Positions 28,201-35,764 of a DNA stretch of 64,000 nucleotides are shown here, one piece after another; the stretch's first letter is position 1, and the number at the start of each line of letters is the position of its first letter. The stretch spans positions 1,054,001 to 1,118,000 of the forward strand of contig CALNXQ010000002.1 of assembly GCA_942490535.1 (NCBI GenBank). Direction: 5' to 3'. A program made the position numbers and the translations under genes. A model generated the notes under the pieces. The model was not told where the DNA came from. It worked only from the letters and a program-made list of their open reading frames with translations, and searched no databases. The DNA is from JAEINY01 sp942490535 (GTDB lineage: Bacteria > Bacteroidota > Bacteroidia > Bacteroidales > Marinilabiliaceae).

Positions 28201-28299
28201 GCACCTGCTGTCCGTTACAATGAAGCGGGCAATACCATCCTCACCCTAATCTGTCAGGAGGGCTTCACACAAACATTGAAACTGGAGCAGGTTAAATAG
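25237..28299 (+). CDS. PL8 chondroitin sulfate ABC-type lyase, secreted
   Basis: Cleaves chondroitin/dermatan sulfate and often hyaluronan by beta-elimination, giving 4,5-unsaturated oligosaccharides. The 1020 residues have a signal peptide (to ASAQEF, about 30), an N-terminal jelly-roll (about 32-195), an alpha/alpha-toroid catalytic domain (about 220-600) and C-terminal beta-sandwiches. The catalytic set is visible: His471 and Tyr478 in HANHYPAY, Arg531 in SGRHPEG and a plausible Glu627 in AAEHYLGANLYGRY, equivalent to the His-Tyr-Arg-Glu of Proteus and Bacteroides chondroitinase ABC. EGWDWNRFPGTT is a family landmark. There is no T9SS domain, unlike its paralogue at 58181. The products suit the GH88 enzyme. 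Confidence 0.93.
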   Translation: MKKNQLQKGIQLLLMGAMLVGTSLSASAQEFNHEKLWSFESINKHQWDLEKGHKIAPSKDHYKHGHQSLLWSWQKTGSITLLHDIGFEPFNPQGEDKSIPSFAIWIYNETPVNDQATFVFGTDATDACQFSFNLNFKGWRSAWVSFERDMAGEPVTGMNRLRIESPKSVQKGQLFIDHMMLCHNIDSRHHTPDTQVPFVNKGTTSHWLIQLEASQIKPDLPAPAEVLATDVRAIERIETRFQEDILKKQSVNAKTVEKLQQQFATYHITRKNNQIKGLPIWFGRNAELYIPLISHDQAKDFYRQAGQDARAYFDFMLKVASAHANCSAPELSMRLENMFLDLYDHMIDQGFAAGSGLGTIHHYGYNWRSYYRALFIMRDVLEANHHLQEAVEAMQWFASVGETFHAPEKYGMDMDAFNTQVMGRLASILIMADTPEKIQYLNCFSRWINNGLMPAPGLDDAFKADGSAYHHANHYPAYATGGMNGAVRMVYFLSDSPFAVSQAAHANLKKALLTMRFYCNLLHWPTSMSGRHPEGKGKLDAQHFAILAKAGSPDGTATIDGELAAAYLRLMTNEKDSYAKAFTLQGVKAEPTPTGHMVMPYAASSVHRRHEWAVSVRGHSRYLWAAEHYLGANLYGRYLAHGQLQIMGAGNPVTPEASGFVQEGWDWNRFPGTTVINLPVEELRANILNVDQFSGYEEMLFSDEAFAGGVQSNHQNGVYAFILHEHDKYQGTLRARKSWFFFDDKIVCLGSGIENQNHEHPTETVLFQNHQDKQDNAVIVNGAELTNGEQEERYTANPLWMLDNKGNGYLIPASRVYFKQGLQHSRDESSEKPTKGTFASAVIEHGKSPENASYHYCVMPVTTAKKMVQLAQNPNYTVLTQTKESHIVHNQTSNETGYVFFEAAKNNEHGIIRQTNLPCIALSKQEGTTLDLNVANPDLALYNGPADEIYKDGKRVERSIYSRPWRSSECQATTLEMEIKGKWQVLHAAPAVRYNEAGNTILTLICQEGFTQTLKLEQVK

Positions 28300-28320
28300 A
28301 AAACCAACACGCCAATAAAC

Positions 28321-28358
28321 AAAAAAGCGGCTGTCCGGAATGGATATCCGCTTTTTTT
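28321..28358 (+). terminator. Rho-independent terminator after PL8
   Basis: AAAAAAGCGG (28321-28330) pairs with CCGCTTTTTT (from 28348), enclosing a loop that can itself pair as CC...GG. It ends in seven T residues, 22 bp past the PL8 stop. Confidence 0.85.
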
Positions 28359-28484
28359 GGAAGCCTATCCCCTGTCAACCATTGATGATTTACCCATAAA
28401 AAGGCTAACCAAACTAACAAATTACCACCAAAATATCATGTTTTAATAATGATTTTTATCAATGCGTCCCATTTTTCAATGCCT

Positions 28485-28492
28485 TACATTTG
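28485..28492 (+). promoter_or_regulatory. Candidate -7 box of the S9 peptidase gene
   Basis: TACATTTG is a perfect TAnnTTTG match, 77 bp before the chosen start codon at 28570. It falls inside the longer open frame that begins at 28462, which argues for the later start. Confidence 0.45.
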
Positions 28493-28569
28493 AATGGTCA
28501 CAGGGCAGTATCAGCTTCTTTCCCTGGGATACTTCTATCAGACAGAAACCACACTCAAATACGAAAGCA

Positions 28570-30804
28570 ATGAGAACACCTTTGGCACTTCTTTTTTTAT
28601 GGATGACAGCGGGTATCGGGATGGCACAAACAGCCACCAAAGAATTGACGCTGGAGAACCTTTATCGAAACGATATTCTGCAAATCCAACAGTTCGGACC
28701 AGTCCGATGGCTGAAAGACGGCAAGAGCTATGCGGCCCTGGAAAATAACAACACCACCAACGGTGAGGACATTGTGTGTTACGAAGCTAAATCCGGCCAA
28801 CGCACCATTATGGTGGCATCGGATGATCTGAAACCACTACAAGGACAAGCAGCCTTGCAAGTGAGAGATTATCAATGGTCGCAGGATGACCAAAAGGTTT
28901 TGATCTTTACCAATACCCGCCGGGTGTGGCGCTATCATACCCGGGGCGATTATTGGGTGTTTGACCAAGCCCACAAAACCCTTCAGCAATTGGGCAAAGG
29001 ATTACCCGAGTCGAGCCTGATGTTTGCCAAGTTTTCACCGCAAGGCGATCGCGTGGCCTATGTCAGTCATCAAAATGTATATGTGGAAGAACTGGCCACT
29101 GGAAAGATAACGCAGTTGACCAAGGATGGTGGCGATCACATCGTTAACGGCACCTTTGACTGGGTATACGAAGAAGAGTTTGATTGCCGCGATGGCTTTC
29201 GCTGGAGTCCTGACGGCACCAAAATAGCCTACTGGCAATCCGATACCCAAGGTACCGGCACGTTTTACATGATTAATAACGTAGATTCGCTTTATTCAAA
29301 AGTGATCCCCCTGCCCTATCCCAAAGCCGGTACAACCAACTCAGCAGTGAAAGTTGGCATTATCAATGCCGATGGAGGCGAAACCCACTGGATTGACATA
29401 CCGGGAGACCCGCGTAATCACTATCTCCCCCGCATGGATTTTATCCCCAACAGGAAAGAATTAATGATTCAGCAACTCAACCGCCTGCAAAATACGAACC
29501 GTGTATGGGTAGCCCATTCTGAAACACTGGCCCTAACCAACATCTTAACCGAAAAAGAAGCAACCTGGCTGGATATTCACGATAACATTCAATGGTTGAA
29601 AAACGATCAGTTCTTTACCTGGACCAGCGAACGTAACGGCTATCGTCACCTCTACATGGTGAGTCGCGATGGAGCCAGCATTCAGCAGATCACCAAAGGC
29701 ACCTTTGATGTGGTGCAGATTCAGTGCATCGATGAGAAAGGTGGCTATGTGTATTACACCGCCTCTCCGGAACAATTCTACCGTAAAAATTTATTCCGCA
29801 GTCGGCTGGATGGTCAGGGCGAAGCCGAACGCGTGACACCGGAAGCATTTGCCGGACACAGTAATTACCAGATCTCCCCCACGGCTCAATATGCCATTCA
29901 TCGGTTCAATAATTCAGCCACCCCAACAGTGACGGCGTTGGTGACGCTACCCAAACACAAAACCATTCAGGTGTTTGAAGATAACCAGGCCGCCAAAACA
30001 CAATACGATCGTTTTGGGCTGCGAATGAAAGAATTTATCAAAGTGGACATCGGCGAAACCGTCTTGGATGCCTGGATGATCAAACCAACGGATTTCAACC
30101 CCGGAAAGAAATACCCGGTGATCTTTTATGTGTATGGCGAACCTTACCTCACCGAGGTGCAGGATCAATGGAAAAGCAGCGACCTGTGGCACCAATACAT
30201 GGCTCAGAAAGGCTACATCATCGTATGTGTGGATAACCGCGGAACCAAAGTGCCACGTGGCCGCGACTGGCGTAAATCCATTTATGGACAAGTGGGCATA
30301 TTAGCCACACACGATCAGGCAGCAGCAGCTAAAAAAATAATGGCAGATCACCCTTTTATCGATTCGAACCGAGTTGGCATCTGGGGCTGGAGTGGTGGTG
30401 GCTCCATGACACTCAATTGCCTATTCCGTTACCCCGATGTGTATAAAACGGGCATCGCCGTGGCTGCGGTTTCCGATCAGCGCTTATATAATACGGCTTA
30501 TCAGGAACGTTTTATGGGCTTACCATCGATCAATAAAGACGGTTATAAGAATGGTTCACCCATCACCCATGTAGCGGGTCTGAAAGGCAATTTAATGCTT
30601 ATTCATGGTACCGGTGATGATAACGTGCATTACCAAAGCTGCGAGATGATGATCAATGCTTTGATCCAGCACAATAAGATTTTCAGTTTAATGTCGTACC
30701 CCATGCGCGGTCACAGCCTGTATGAGCGGGAGAATACGTCCTTGCATTTAAGACGCACCATGGAAAAATATTGGTTGGAGCATCTACAGCCGGGGGCTCA
30801 GTAG
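28570..30804 (+). CDS. Dipeptidyl-peptidase IV-like S9 serine peptidase
   Basis: Secreted prolyl-oligopeptidase-family enzyme that removes dipeptides from peptide N-termini in the periplasm. After a signal peptide (MRTPLALLFLWMTAGIGMAQ) the 744 residues hold a DPPIV_N beta-propeller (WVYEEEFDCRDGFRWSPDG, with the Glu-Glu motif that binds the substrate N-terminus) and an alpha/beta-hydrolase domain. The triad is visible: Ser in GWSGGGSM, Asp in HGTGDDNVHYQ, His in MRGHSLYE. Length is normal for bacterial DPP IV. The frame is open to 28462, but the signal peptide and an internal promoter box favour 28570. Its place beside GAG lyases hints at breakdown of proteoglycan core peptides (inference). 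A terminator follows. Confidence 0.92.
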   Translation: MRTPLALLFLWMTAGIGMAQTATKELTLENLYRNDILQIQQFGPVRWLKDGKSYAALENNNTTNGEDIVCYEAKSGQRTIMVASDDLKPLQGQAALQVRDYQWSQDDQKVLIFTNTRRVWRYHTRGDYWVFDQAHKTLQQLGKGLPESSLMFAKFSPQGDRVAYVSHQNVYVEELATGKITQLTKDGGDHIVNGTFDWVYEEEFDCRDGFRWSPDGTKIAYWQSDTQGTGTFYMINNVDSLYSKVIPLPYPKAGTTNSAVKVGIINADGGETHWIDIPGDPRNHYLPRMDFIPNRKELMIQQLNRLQNTNRVWVAHSETLALTNILTEKEATWLDIHDNIQWLKNDQFFTWTSERNGYRHLYMVSRDGASIQQITKGTFDVVQIQCIDEKGGYVYYTASPEQFYRKNLFRSRLDGQGEAERVTPEAFAGHSNYQISPTAQYAIHRFNNSATPTVTALVTLPKHKTIQVFEDNQAAKTQYDRFGLRMKEFIKVDIGETVLDAWMIKPTDFNPGKKYPVIFYVYGEPYLTEVQDQWKSSDLWHQYMAQKGYIIVCVDNRGTKVPRGRDWRKSIYGQVGILATHDQAAAAKKIMADHPFIDSNRVGIWGWSGGGSMTLNCLFRYPDVYKTGIAVAAVSDQRLYNTAYQERFMGLPSINKDGYKNGSPITHVAGLKGNLMLIHGTGDDNVHYQSCEMMINALIQHNKIFSLMSYPMRGHSLYERENTSLHLRRTMEKYWLEHLQPGAQ

Positions 30805-30847
30805 AAAATATCACTAAAAAATAAACTCGCTGAGTTAAAGCAACAGA

Positions 30848-30880
30848 GGCCATCCCGGTAGAATCGGGGTGGTCTTTTTT
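30848..30880 (+). terminator. Terminator after the S9 peptidase gene
   Basis: GGCCATCCCG (30848-30857) and CGGGGTGGTC (30865-30874) pair with two G-U wobbles and are followed by six T residues. Confidence 0.75.
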
Positions 30881-30955
30881 GTTTTACACCCAATGAATGC
30901 TGGTCGAAATAAAAATGAAGAGACTTTGCTTGCTCATTCCAATGATCGCTTAAAA

Positions 30956-31017
30956 AGGGCTGAAGCCCTGCGTTCCATTACGCCTCTATTCCCCGACATA
31001 AATGTCGGGGTAATTGA
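30956..31017. repeat. REP-like composite palindrome
   Basis: AGGGC-TGAA-GCCCT (30956-30969) is followed by the perfect palindrome CCCCGACATAAATGTCGGGG (30991-31010) flanked by ATTA...TAAT. Paired motifs of this design recur between genes in many Bacteroidota genomes (general knowledge). It lies between two convergent genes, and the overlapping small frame at 30869-31084 is not called as a gene. Confidence 0.6.
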
Positions 31018-31041
31018 AGCATTCGAGCTCATCTGCCGGAA

Positions 31042-32007
31042 CTATTCCAAAGTAATCACAACCTTACCCCTGGCTTTTCCCTGAAGTAAAAGCCGAAAAG
31101 CATCAGCCGTCTCACTTAAAGGATACTGTTTATCGACGGTCGTCACAATTTTACCGGCAGCAAGCAGCTCTGCCATGAACGATAAATCAGCAACATTGGG
31201 TTGATGCATCAGGATACCCATCGTCTTTTGCGTCGTCATCGAGACAAGTGTTCCCTGGATCAAAGTTTTCAACAATTGAGGTACCGAACCTCCCACCATG
31301 GCATAACAGCCGTTGCCCGTTAAGGACCGTCGGTAATGAGCAATGGGATGCGTGGCCACCAGATCCAATATTTTATCATAGCGCAGTCCCTGTTGGGTGA
31401 AATCTTCCCGGGTGTAATCGATGACCTGATCAGCACCCAACAAGTGCATCATTTCCTGCTTATAACCATTGTCTACCGCCGTCACTTCCGCACCTTGAAG
31501 TTTGGCCAATTGAATGGCAAAAGAACCGGCACCACCACCTGCTCCATTAATCAAAACTCTTTGGCCCGGCTGCACTTCACCCTTGTATCGCAAGCCCTGC
31601 AAAGCTACCACACCAGCTTGTGGTAAAGCAGCTGCTTGAATAAACGACATGGCGTCGGGTTTACGAATCAATGCCTGTTCCGGGGCACACACGTATTGGG
31701 CCAAACCACCCCATCGCTCAAAGACATCACCCAACACTTCATCACCCGGTTTAAACAGCGTAACCTTATCACCTACCGCCTCCACCACACCGGCAATATC
31801 CGAACCCAATATCTTGTATTTGGGTTTGAAAGGTCCCCACATGCGCACGTAGGAAGGGTGGGCCGTCAGAAATTCCACATCAGAGGCATTTAGCGAAACC
31901 GCCTGCACTTTTATCAACACTTCATGGTCGGCTGGAGTCGGTTGCGCCACCTCTTTTAGTTCCAATACATCGGGGGAACCATATTTGGTATAGATTATAG
32001 CTTTCAT
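31042..32007 (-). CDS. MDR-family NAD(P)-dependent alcohol dehydrogenase / quinone reductase
   Basis: Cytoplasmic medium-chain dehydrogenase/reductase of the zinc-free quinone-oxidoreductase type, substrate unknown. The 321 residues show the GroES-like N-terminal half (MKAIIYTKYGSPDVLELKE, then KVQAVSLNASDV and DIAGVVEAVGDKV) and a Rossmann half with the nucleotide-binding loop LINGAGGGAGSFAIQLAKLQGA. The zinc-binding cysteines of true alcohol dehydrogenases are missing. The final LLQGKARGKVVITLE is typical of the subfamily. It stands between the GAG locus and housekeeping genes and has no evident link to sugar metabolism. Confidence 0.88.
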   Translation of the reverse strand: MKAIIYTKYGSPDVLELKEVAQPTPADHEVLIKVQAVSLNASDVEFLTAHPSYVRMWGPFKPKYKILGSDIAGVVEAVGDKVTLFKPGDEVLGDVFERWGGLAQYVCAPEQALIRKPDAMSFIQAAALPQAGVVALQGLRYKGEVQPGQRVLINGAGGGAGSFAIQLAKLQGAEVTAVDNGYKQEMMHLLGADQVIDYTREDFTQQGLRYDKILDLVATHPIAHYRRSLTGNGCYAMVGGSVPQLLKTLIQGTLVSMTTQKTMGILMHQPNVADLSFMAELLAAGKIVTTVDKQYPLSETADAFRLLLQGKARGKVVITLE

Positions 32008-32065
32008 GGGATATCCATTGGTTATATTGAGTTCGTTTCAAGATAATAAAAAGATGGCAAATCCC

Positions 32066-32647
32066 TCACTCTAACACGCCCATAAAAAACCTTAACAGGC
32101 CCAAAGCCATCAAAGGGGAAATATTTATGAATGCTTTCAGAATTCCATATTTATTAAACCGCATAAGCCCCTTTATTAAAATAATCAGGGTCCATACACT
32201 AACCACAAGAGAGAGAAAGCTGACAGCTTGAATTCCCGGGTCAACCGTTAAATTATATTTATGCGTCAGACCCCCATAGAGTATTTGTGGAAGTCGGATC
32301 ACATTGGGCAAAAGCGCATAAGCAGTCACCACCCGTATATCAATCACTTCGCCCTTGCCATTTAAGAGGCGCCCGATGCCATAAAGGAGATAGGTCACGA
32401 GGTATTTGCCAACGAACAAACCAATGCCGGCCACAAACAAAACAATAACGAGTGCCACCAAAAGTTTTGCCCCTAGGGTTAAATCGGCCAGCAGATGGGC
32501 TACCTCAAAATAGACTTGTAAGCCATTAATGGCGCCTATGGATGCAAAAATCAAATTGCAGTTGGCCTCCAACTCATCTGCATACTGATCATCTAAGTAA
32601 TCAAACGTCTCGCTGGGCTTGTAGAATATGCCGATGATGGAATTCAT
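32066..32647 (-). CDS. Yip1-domain membrane protein
   Basis: Integral membrane protein of unknown function, with about five hydrophobic helices and the Yip1/YIPF pattern: an early IIGIFYKPSETFDYL motif before the first helix, then LRFFMGVLE at the end. The frame is open back to 32755, but the extra 36 residues are basic and not family-like. The ATG at 32647 starts directly at MNSIIGIFYKP, giving 194 residues, and is preferred. Neighbours give no functional hint. Confidence 0.7.
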   Translation of the reverse strand: MNSIIGIFYKPSETFDYLDDQYADELEANCNLIFASIGAINGLQVYFEVAHLLADLTLGAKLLVALVIVLFVAGIGLFVGKYLVTYLLYGIGRLLNGKGEVIDIRVVTAYALLPNVIRLPQILYGGLTHKYNLTVDPGIQAVSFLSLVVSVWTLIILIKGLMRFNKYGILKAFINISPLMALGLLRFFMGVLE

Positions 32648-32829
32648 GTCGGCTAGCAGATCGTTAATGAATTTTTCATGTATTGAGGATTTTTTGGAAC
32701 GGCTCCTTATATGCGACTTAAAGTAAAAACCGTTCCATAAGACTTTTGAGTGCACTCATTAATTAAAAATTAAAACCGGCGCAACTGACAATCGACCGCA
32801 TGAAATAAATAACTTCATCCTTATTCGAT

Positions 32830-33210
32830 TCAGTCTTCCAATTTAAACGCCGAATTATAAATCAGTCCGATCACATTTCCCCAAGGATCTTTAACGGTGG
32901 CAGTCATCAGCTCACCGCCCACATTAAAGGGCTTTTCATTTTCGGTGGCACCTCCATCCAGAAGTTGTTGATAACTCGTCTGAATGTCTTCTACTCCCCA
33001 ATAGGCCACTACACTTTCAGCTTTATCAGCCGTTGGTTGTTCTTCCGGTTGCAGGCCCAGTTCATAGCCGCCAATGTTAAAGCCCACATAAAAAGGCTCA
33101 TCAAAATAGGGATCCGTACCGAAGGCATCGGCATACCAGGTTTTCGCTTTTTCAATGTCGCCCACTTTGTAAATGGTTGTTCTTAGTCCGAGTATTTTTG
33201 TGTTTTTCAT
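32830..33210 (-). CDS. VOC-family (glyoxalase-like) protein
   Basis: Small cytoplasmic protein (126 residues) of the vicinal-oxygen-chelate fold. Two beta-alpha-beta-beta-beta modules are visible: LRTTIYKVGDIEKAKTWYAD...GFNIGGYELGLQ and VVAYWGVEDIQTSYQQLLDGG...TVKDPWGNVIGLIYN. The DPWGN(V/L)IGL ending is the usual hallmark. Members are metal-dependent lyases, dioxygenases or binding proteins, and the substrate cannot be told from sequence. Confidence 0.8.
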   Translation of the reverse strand: MKNTKILGLRTTIYKVGDIEKAKTWYADAFGTDPYFDEPFYVGFNIGGYELGLQPEEQPTADKAESVVAYWGVEDIQTSYQQLLDGGATENEKPFNVGGELMTATVKDPWGNVIGLIYNSAFKLED

Positions 33211-33404
33211 CTGAGATGTATTAGTTGTTTAAATAAATGATGGTGCATCACCCTTGGATCACTTATATTTTTTATCCCTTCATTTTAATGCCTCAAGATA
33301 TCCTTAACTCATCTAATTGAGACCCGTTTCGGCAGTCACCTAAAAGAGTTGCATGTTCACGCGTTATTCTGAGTTCAAGCCGGGCCCCGGTATAATTATT
33401 TGCG

Positions 33405-34232
33405 CTAGAGTTCCCCCTTGACGAACTTTTCAATGATCTCGCCGGCAATGCTTCTGTTTTTTGGATGTTCAGGCAAATTATGACGGGTGAACCAGTCGGC
33501 CGCCACAATTTCGTTATTGTCGATTTGGATGGGTTGGGTGTCATCTGCTTCAGCCAGGAAGCCAATCATCATTGATCCGGAAAAGGGCCAGGGCTGACTG
33601 CTATAATAGCGGATGTTTGTAATATCCAGGCCTACTTCTTCCTTTACTTCACGAATCACAGCGGCTTCTATGGATTCACCCACATCGACATAACCGGCCA
33701 CCAGCGAATAGAAATCGGGCCGAAAATGGGCGCCCCTGGCCAGTAGTATTTTGTCGTTGCAAAGAATGGCCACAATGATGGCGGGTGCAATATGAGGATA
33801 GAGGGTTAATTGACAGGAGGGGCAACCAATGGCCCGCTCGTCCATTTTAGGAACCGTCGGACTCCCGCATTGCCCACAGAATTTATGTTGTGCATACCAG
33901 TTCTTCAATTGGAAAGCAACCACAGTAGCCCAATCAATTTCTTTCTGCGAGAGCGTCAGAAACGAATTTATCTCGTGGTAAATAAACTTACTCTCCTCCG
34001 GCACCGGATCCTCCCAAAGCAAGAAACAATGAACCTTATTTAAGGTAAACAGAAACTGCCCTTCAGCAGGGCAGCCCGCCAGATCCTTCTTTTTGGGAAT
34101 TTCAACTCCTTCGCCGTTTTGCTTTAACAGCAGCATATTCCCCTTGAAATAAAACACATGATCATTCTCCTGAATACCTGTGATCCCCACAAAACCGTTA
34201 CTGAACTGATGCGGATGTATATCTTGAATCAT
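33405..34232 (-). CDS. nudC: NAD+ diphosphatase (NudC-type Nudix hydrolase)
   Basis: Hydrolyses NAD(H) to NMN and AMP and, in known homologues, removes NAD caps from RNA. The 275 residues have an N-terminal domain, a four-cysteine zinc ribbon (CGQCGSPT...GCPSC, about residues 117-138) and a Nudix domain with the box GYVDVGESIEAAVIREVKEE VG split as G-x5-E-x7-RE-x-x-EE-x-G. The SQPWPFSGSMMIGF stretch downstream is the SQPWPFPxS signature that marks the NudC subgroup. It is monocistronic, with a candidate TAATTTTG -7 box at 34280-34287. Confidence 0.93.
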   Translation of the reverse strand: MIQDIHPHQFSNGFVGITGIQENDHVFYFKGNMLLLKQNGEGVEIPKKKDLAGCPAEGQFLFTLNKVHCFLLWEDPVPEESKFIYHEINSFLTLSQKEIDWATVVAFQLKNWYAQHKFCGQCGSPTVPKMDERAIGCPSCQLTLYPHIAPAIIVAILCNDKILLARGAHFRPDFYSLVAGYVDVGESIEAAVIREVKEEVGLDITNIRYYSSQPWPFSGSMMIGFLAEADDTQPIQIDNNEIVAADWFTRHNLPEHPKNRSIAGEIIEKFVKGEL

Positions 34233-34279
34233 AAAAACTCAACACTTTATCATTGAAAAATAAGAAGTGTAAACTTACA

Positions 34280-34287
34280 CAAAATTA
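34280..34287 (-). promoter_or_regulatory. Candidate -7 box of nudC
   Basis: TAATTTTG on the minus strand matches TAnnTTTG. A TTCG sits about 18 bp further upstream, close to the -33 TTTG position. The start codon lies 48 bp downstream. Confidence 0.45.
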
Positions 34288-34397
34288 TTCTCCGCGTGCA
34301 TGATCCGAACACTTGTACTGTTTGATATAAAGATGTATTTTGAAACTCTTTTCCCCAAAAAACTCTTTTCTGTTGACGCCTTCTTCATACTGCAAAC

Positions 34398-34541
34398 ATG
34401 AAGCGAATATGGTTAATCATATTGGATGTGACAAGTTACCTGACACTGCCTGCCAACCGTAAAAAACCAAGCAGACACCTGTATGGAATTACTAACTGGC
34501 AACCCATCATGCTTGCACCCGGTAGAGACACAGTTTGGTGA
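34398..34541 (+). other. Short open frame before the 41-bp array (47 codons)
   Basis: An ATG-started frame encodes a 47-residue peptide beginning MKRIWLIILDVTSYLTLPAN and ending at TGA 65 bp before the 41-bp array. It has a hydrophobic N-terminal stretch and a basic middle. I do not recognise it and see no clear ribosome binding site. It is noted because another array in this window is also flanked by a short frame. It may be a small gene or chance. Confidence 0.2.
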
Positions 34542-34606
34542 ATACTTCCATTGGTTCTGTTGATAACAGTTGCATCCAGCGCTTAAAAGTATCCGTTAGC
34601 ATTCAT

Positions 34607-34934
34607 ACGGGCGCATCTGAAAGCCGGGAACACACGTAAAAGTTTTTACGGGCGCATCTGACGGTTGAGAACACACGTAAAAGTTTTTACGGGTGCATCT
34701 GACGGCTGGGAACACACGTAAAAGTTCTTACGGGTGCATCTGACGGTTGAGAACACACGTAAAAGTTCTTACGGGTGCATCTGACGGTTGAGAGCACACG
34801 TCAACGTTTTAACGGGTGCATCTGAGTGTTGGGAATACATTTCACCATTTTAACGAGTAGATTTGAGCGTTGGGAATACATGTCAGGGATTTAACGGAGA
34901 CATCTGACAGTTGAAAGACTCCCAAAATTTAAAA
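34607..34934. repeat. 41-bp tandem array, eight units
   Basis: Units begin at 34607, 34648, 34689, 34730, 34771, 34812, 34853 and 34894, exactly 41 bp apart. Units 1-5 are nearly identical; 6-8 drift. Each of the good units holds an imperfect inverted repeat, TTACGGGTG...CACACGTAA, around CATCTGACGGTTGAGAA. The period is not a multiple of three, so it is not a coding repeat, and there are no unique spacers, so it is not a CRISPR. It sits in the 1069-bp gap between nudC and the SusC operon. Confidence 0.9.
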
Positions 34935-35207
34935 AACTGTAGTGTGCTTGAAATATTTCCCAGATGCATTTCCGCAGCCCTTGCTTAGTAATTTTATCAG
35001 AACACAACAGATTAATCTCACGTTATTCACCTTTTTTTAACTTTGCACAAACCTTTTCCCTATTTACATCATCAATGAATAAACAGAAGCCCTGACCGGA
35101 TGATATAAAAACGGATACATCCTATTCCTAACCTCCAACACGCTGAATAACTAATAATTGCCATTTAACACAGGATTAAACGGCATCATTTAACACGAAC
35201 AAATTAA

Positions 35208-35260
35208 ACCCTATTGCGGATGATTTTACACACTCATTGCGTGCAGAGCTAATACATTTG
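35208..35260 (+). promoter_or_regulatory. Candidate SusC-operon promoter with TGCGGA operator motif
   Basis: ACCCTATTGCGGATGAT (35208-35224) is followed, 33 bp after its TGCGGA core, by TACATTTG (35253-35260), a perfect -7 match. The first gene of the operon starts at 35302. The same motif and spacing occur before the DUF6250 gene. The rest of the gap 34935-35207 shows nothing more. Confidence 0.5.
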
Positions 35261-35301
35261 CTGCGTTAAGAAGTGTAAAGTTTTCCTAAAATTATAGTTA
35301 T

Positions 35302-35712
35302 ATGAAAAAATTCCATTTAGGTCTTTTCTTATTGCTGACAGGTCTGTTTTTGGCCTGCAATGAAGATACCTTTAACGACGATCAAAAGCCGGCAGCACCC
35401 CCTAGTGAGCTGGCCTATGCACAAACCATCAATGCCTATGTGGGAGCAGGCTTTAACAGTGGTACTCCCAGTGTAAAAACCTATGGGGCCGATCCTGTAT
35501 TTTCCATTGCTGGTGGTAGTTCAAAAGGAGAAGCTTTGTCAGCTGAATTATTAAACCAGTTTAGCATTGTGGATACCACAGGCATTATTAAAGTAGAAAC
35601 AGGAAATACATTAGTGGCTCAACCCTATAGCCTGGATATTAAAGTGCAGACGACACATGGTGAAACCCTTTTCCCAAAAGGATATGAAGTAGAAATACTG
35701 CCACTTCCTTAA
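35302..35712 (+). CDS. Small lipoprotein with a cadherin/Ig-like domain
   Basis: A 136-residue lipoprotein (signal ending LFLAC, Cys19) with one predicted beta-sandwich. The stretch FSIVDTTGIIKVETGNTL followed by YSLDIKVQT resembles a bacterial cadherin-like or SusE-type N-terminal domain. It is encoded 52 bp before SusC behind a clear promoter, so it is the first gene of the SusCD operon. It may be a minimal surface glycan-binding or spacer protein, and it is shorter than usual SusE/F-like proteins; perhaps only the anchor-proximal domain is left. Function is inferred from position only. Confidence 0.65.
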   Translation: MKKFHLGLFLLLTGLFLACNEDTFNDDQKPAAPPSELAYAQTINAYVGAGFNSGTPSVKTYGADPVFSIAGGSSKGEALSAELLNQFSIVDTTGIIKVETGNTLVAQPYSLDIKVQTTHGETLFPKGYEVEILPLP

Positions 35713-35764
35713 TTGGGTTTCAGTGCCCAAGAAAACTTAGATGTATTACCGAAATCAGACTAAC

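Noticed and set aside
30869..31084. 71-codon frame as a gene
   Set aside because: It overlaps a REP-like palindrome and the 3' end of the dehydrogenase gene, and has no protein-like features.
33293..33565. 90-codon minus-strand frame
   Set aside because: It mostly overlaps the nudC coding region in another frame, and the part outside shows no domain.
34607..34934. CRISPR array
   Set aside because: Units are contiguous 41-bp repeats with no variable spacers and no cas genes nearby.
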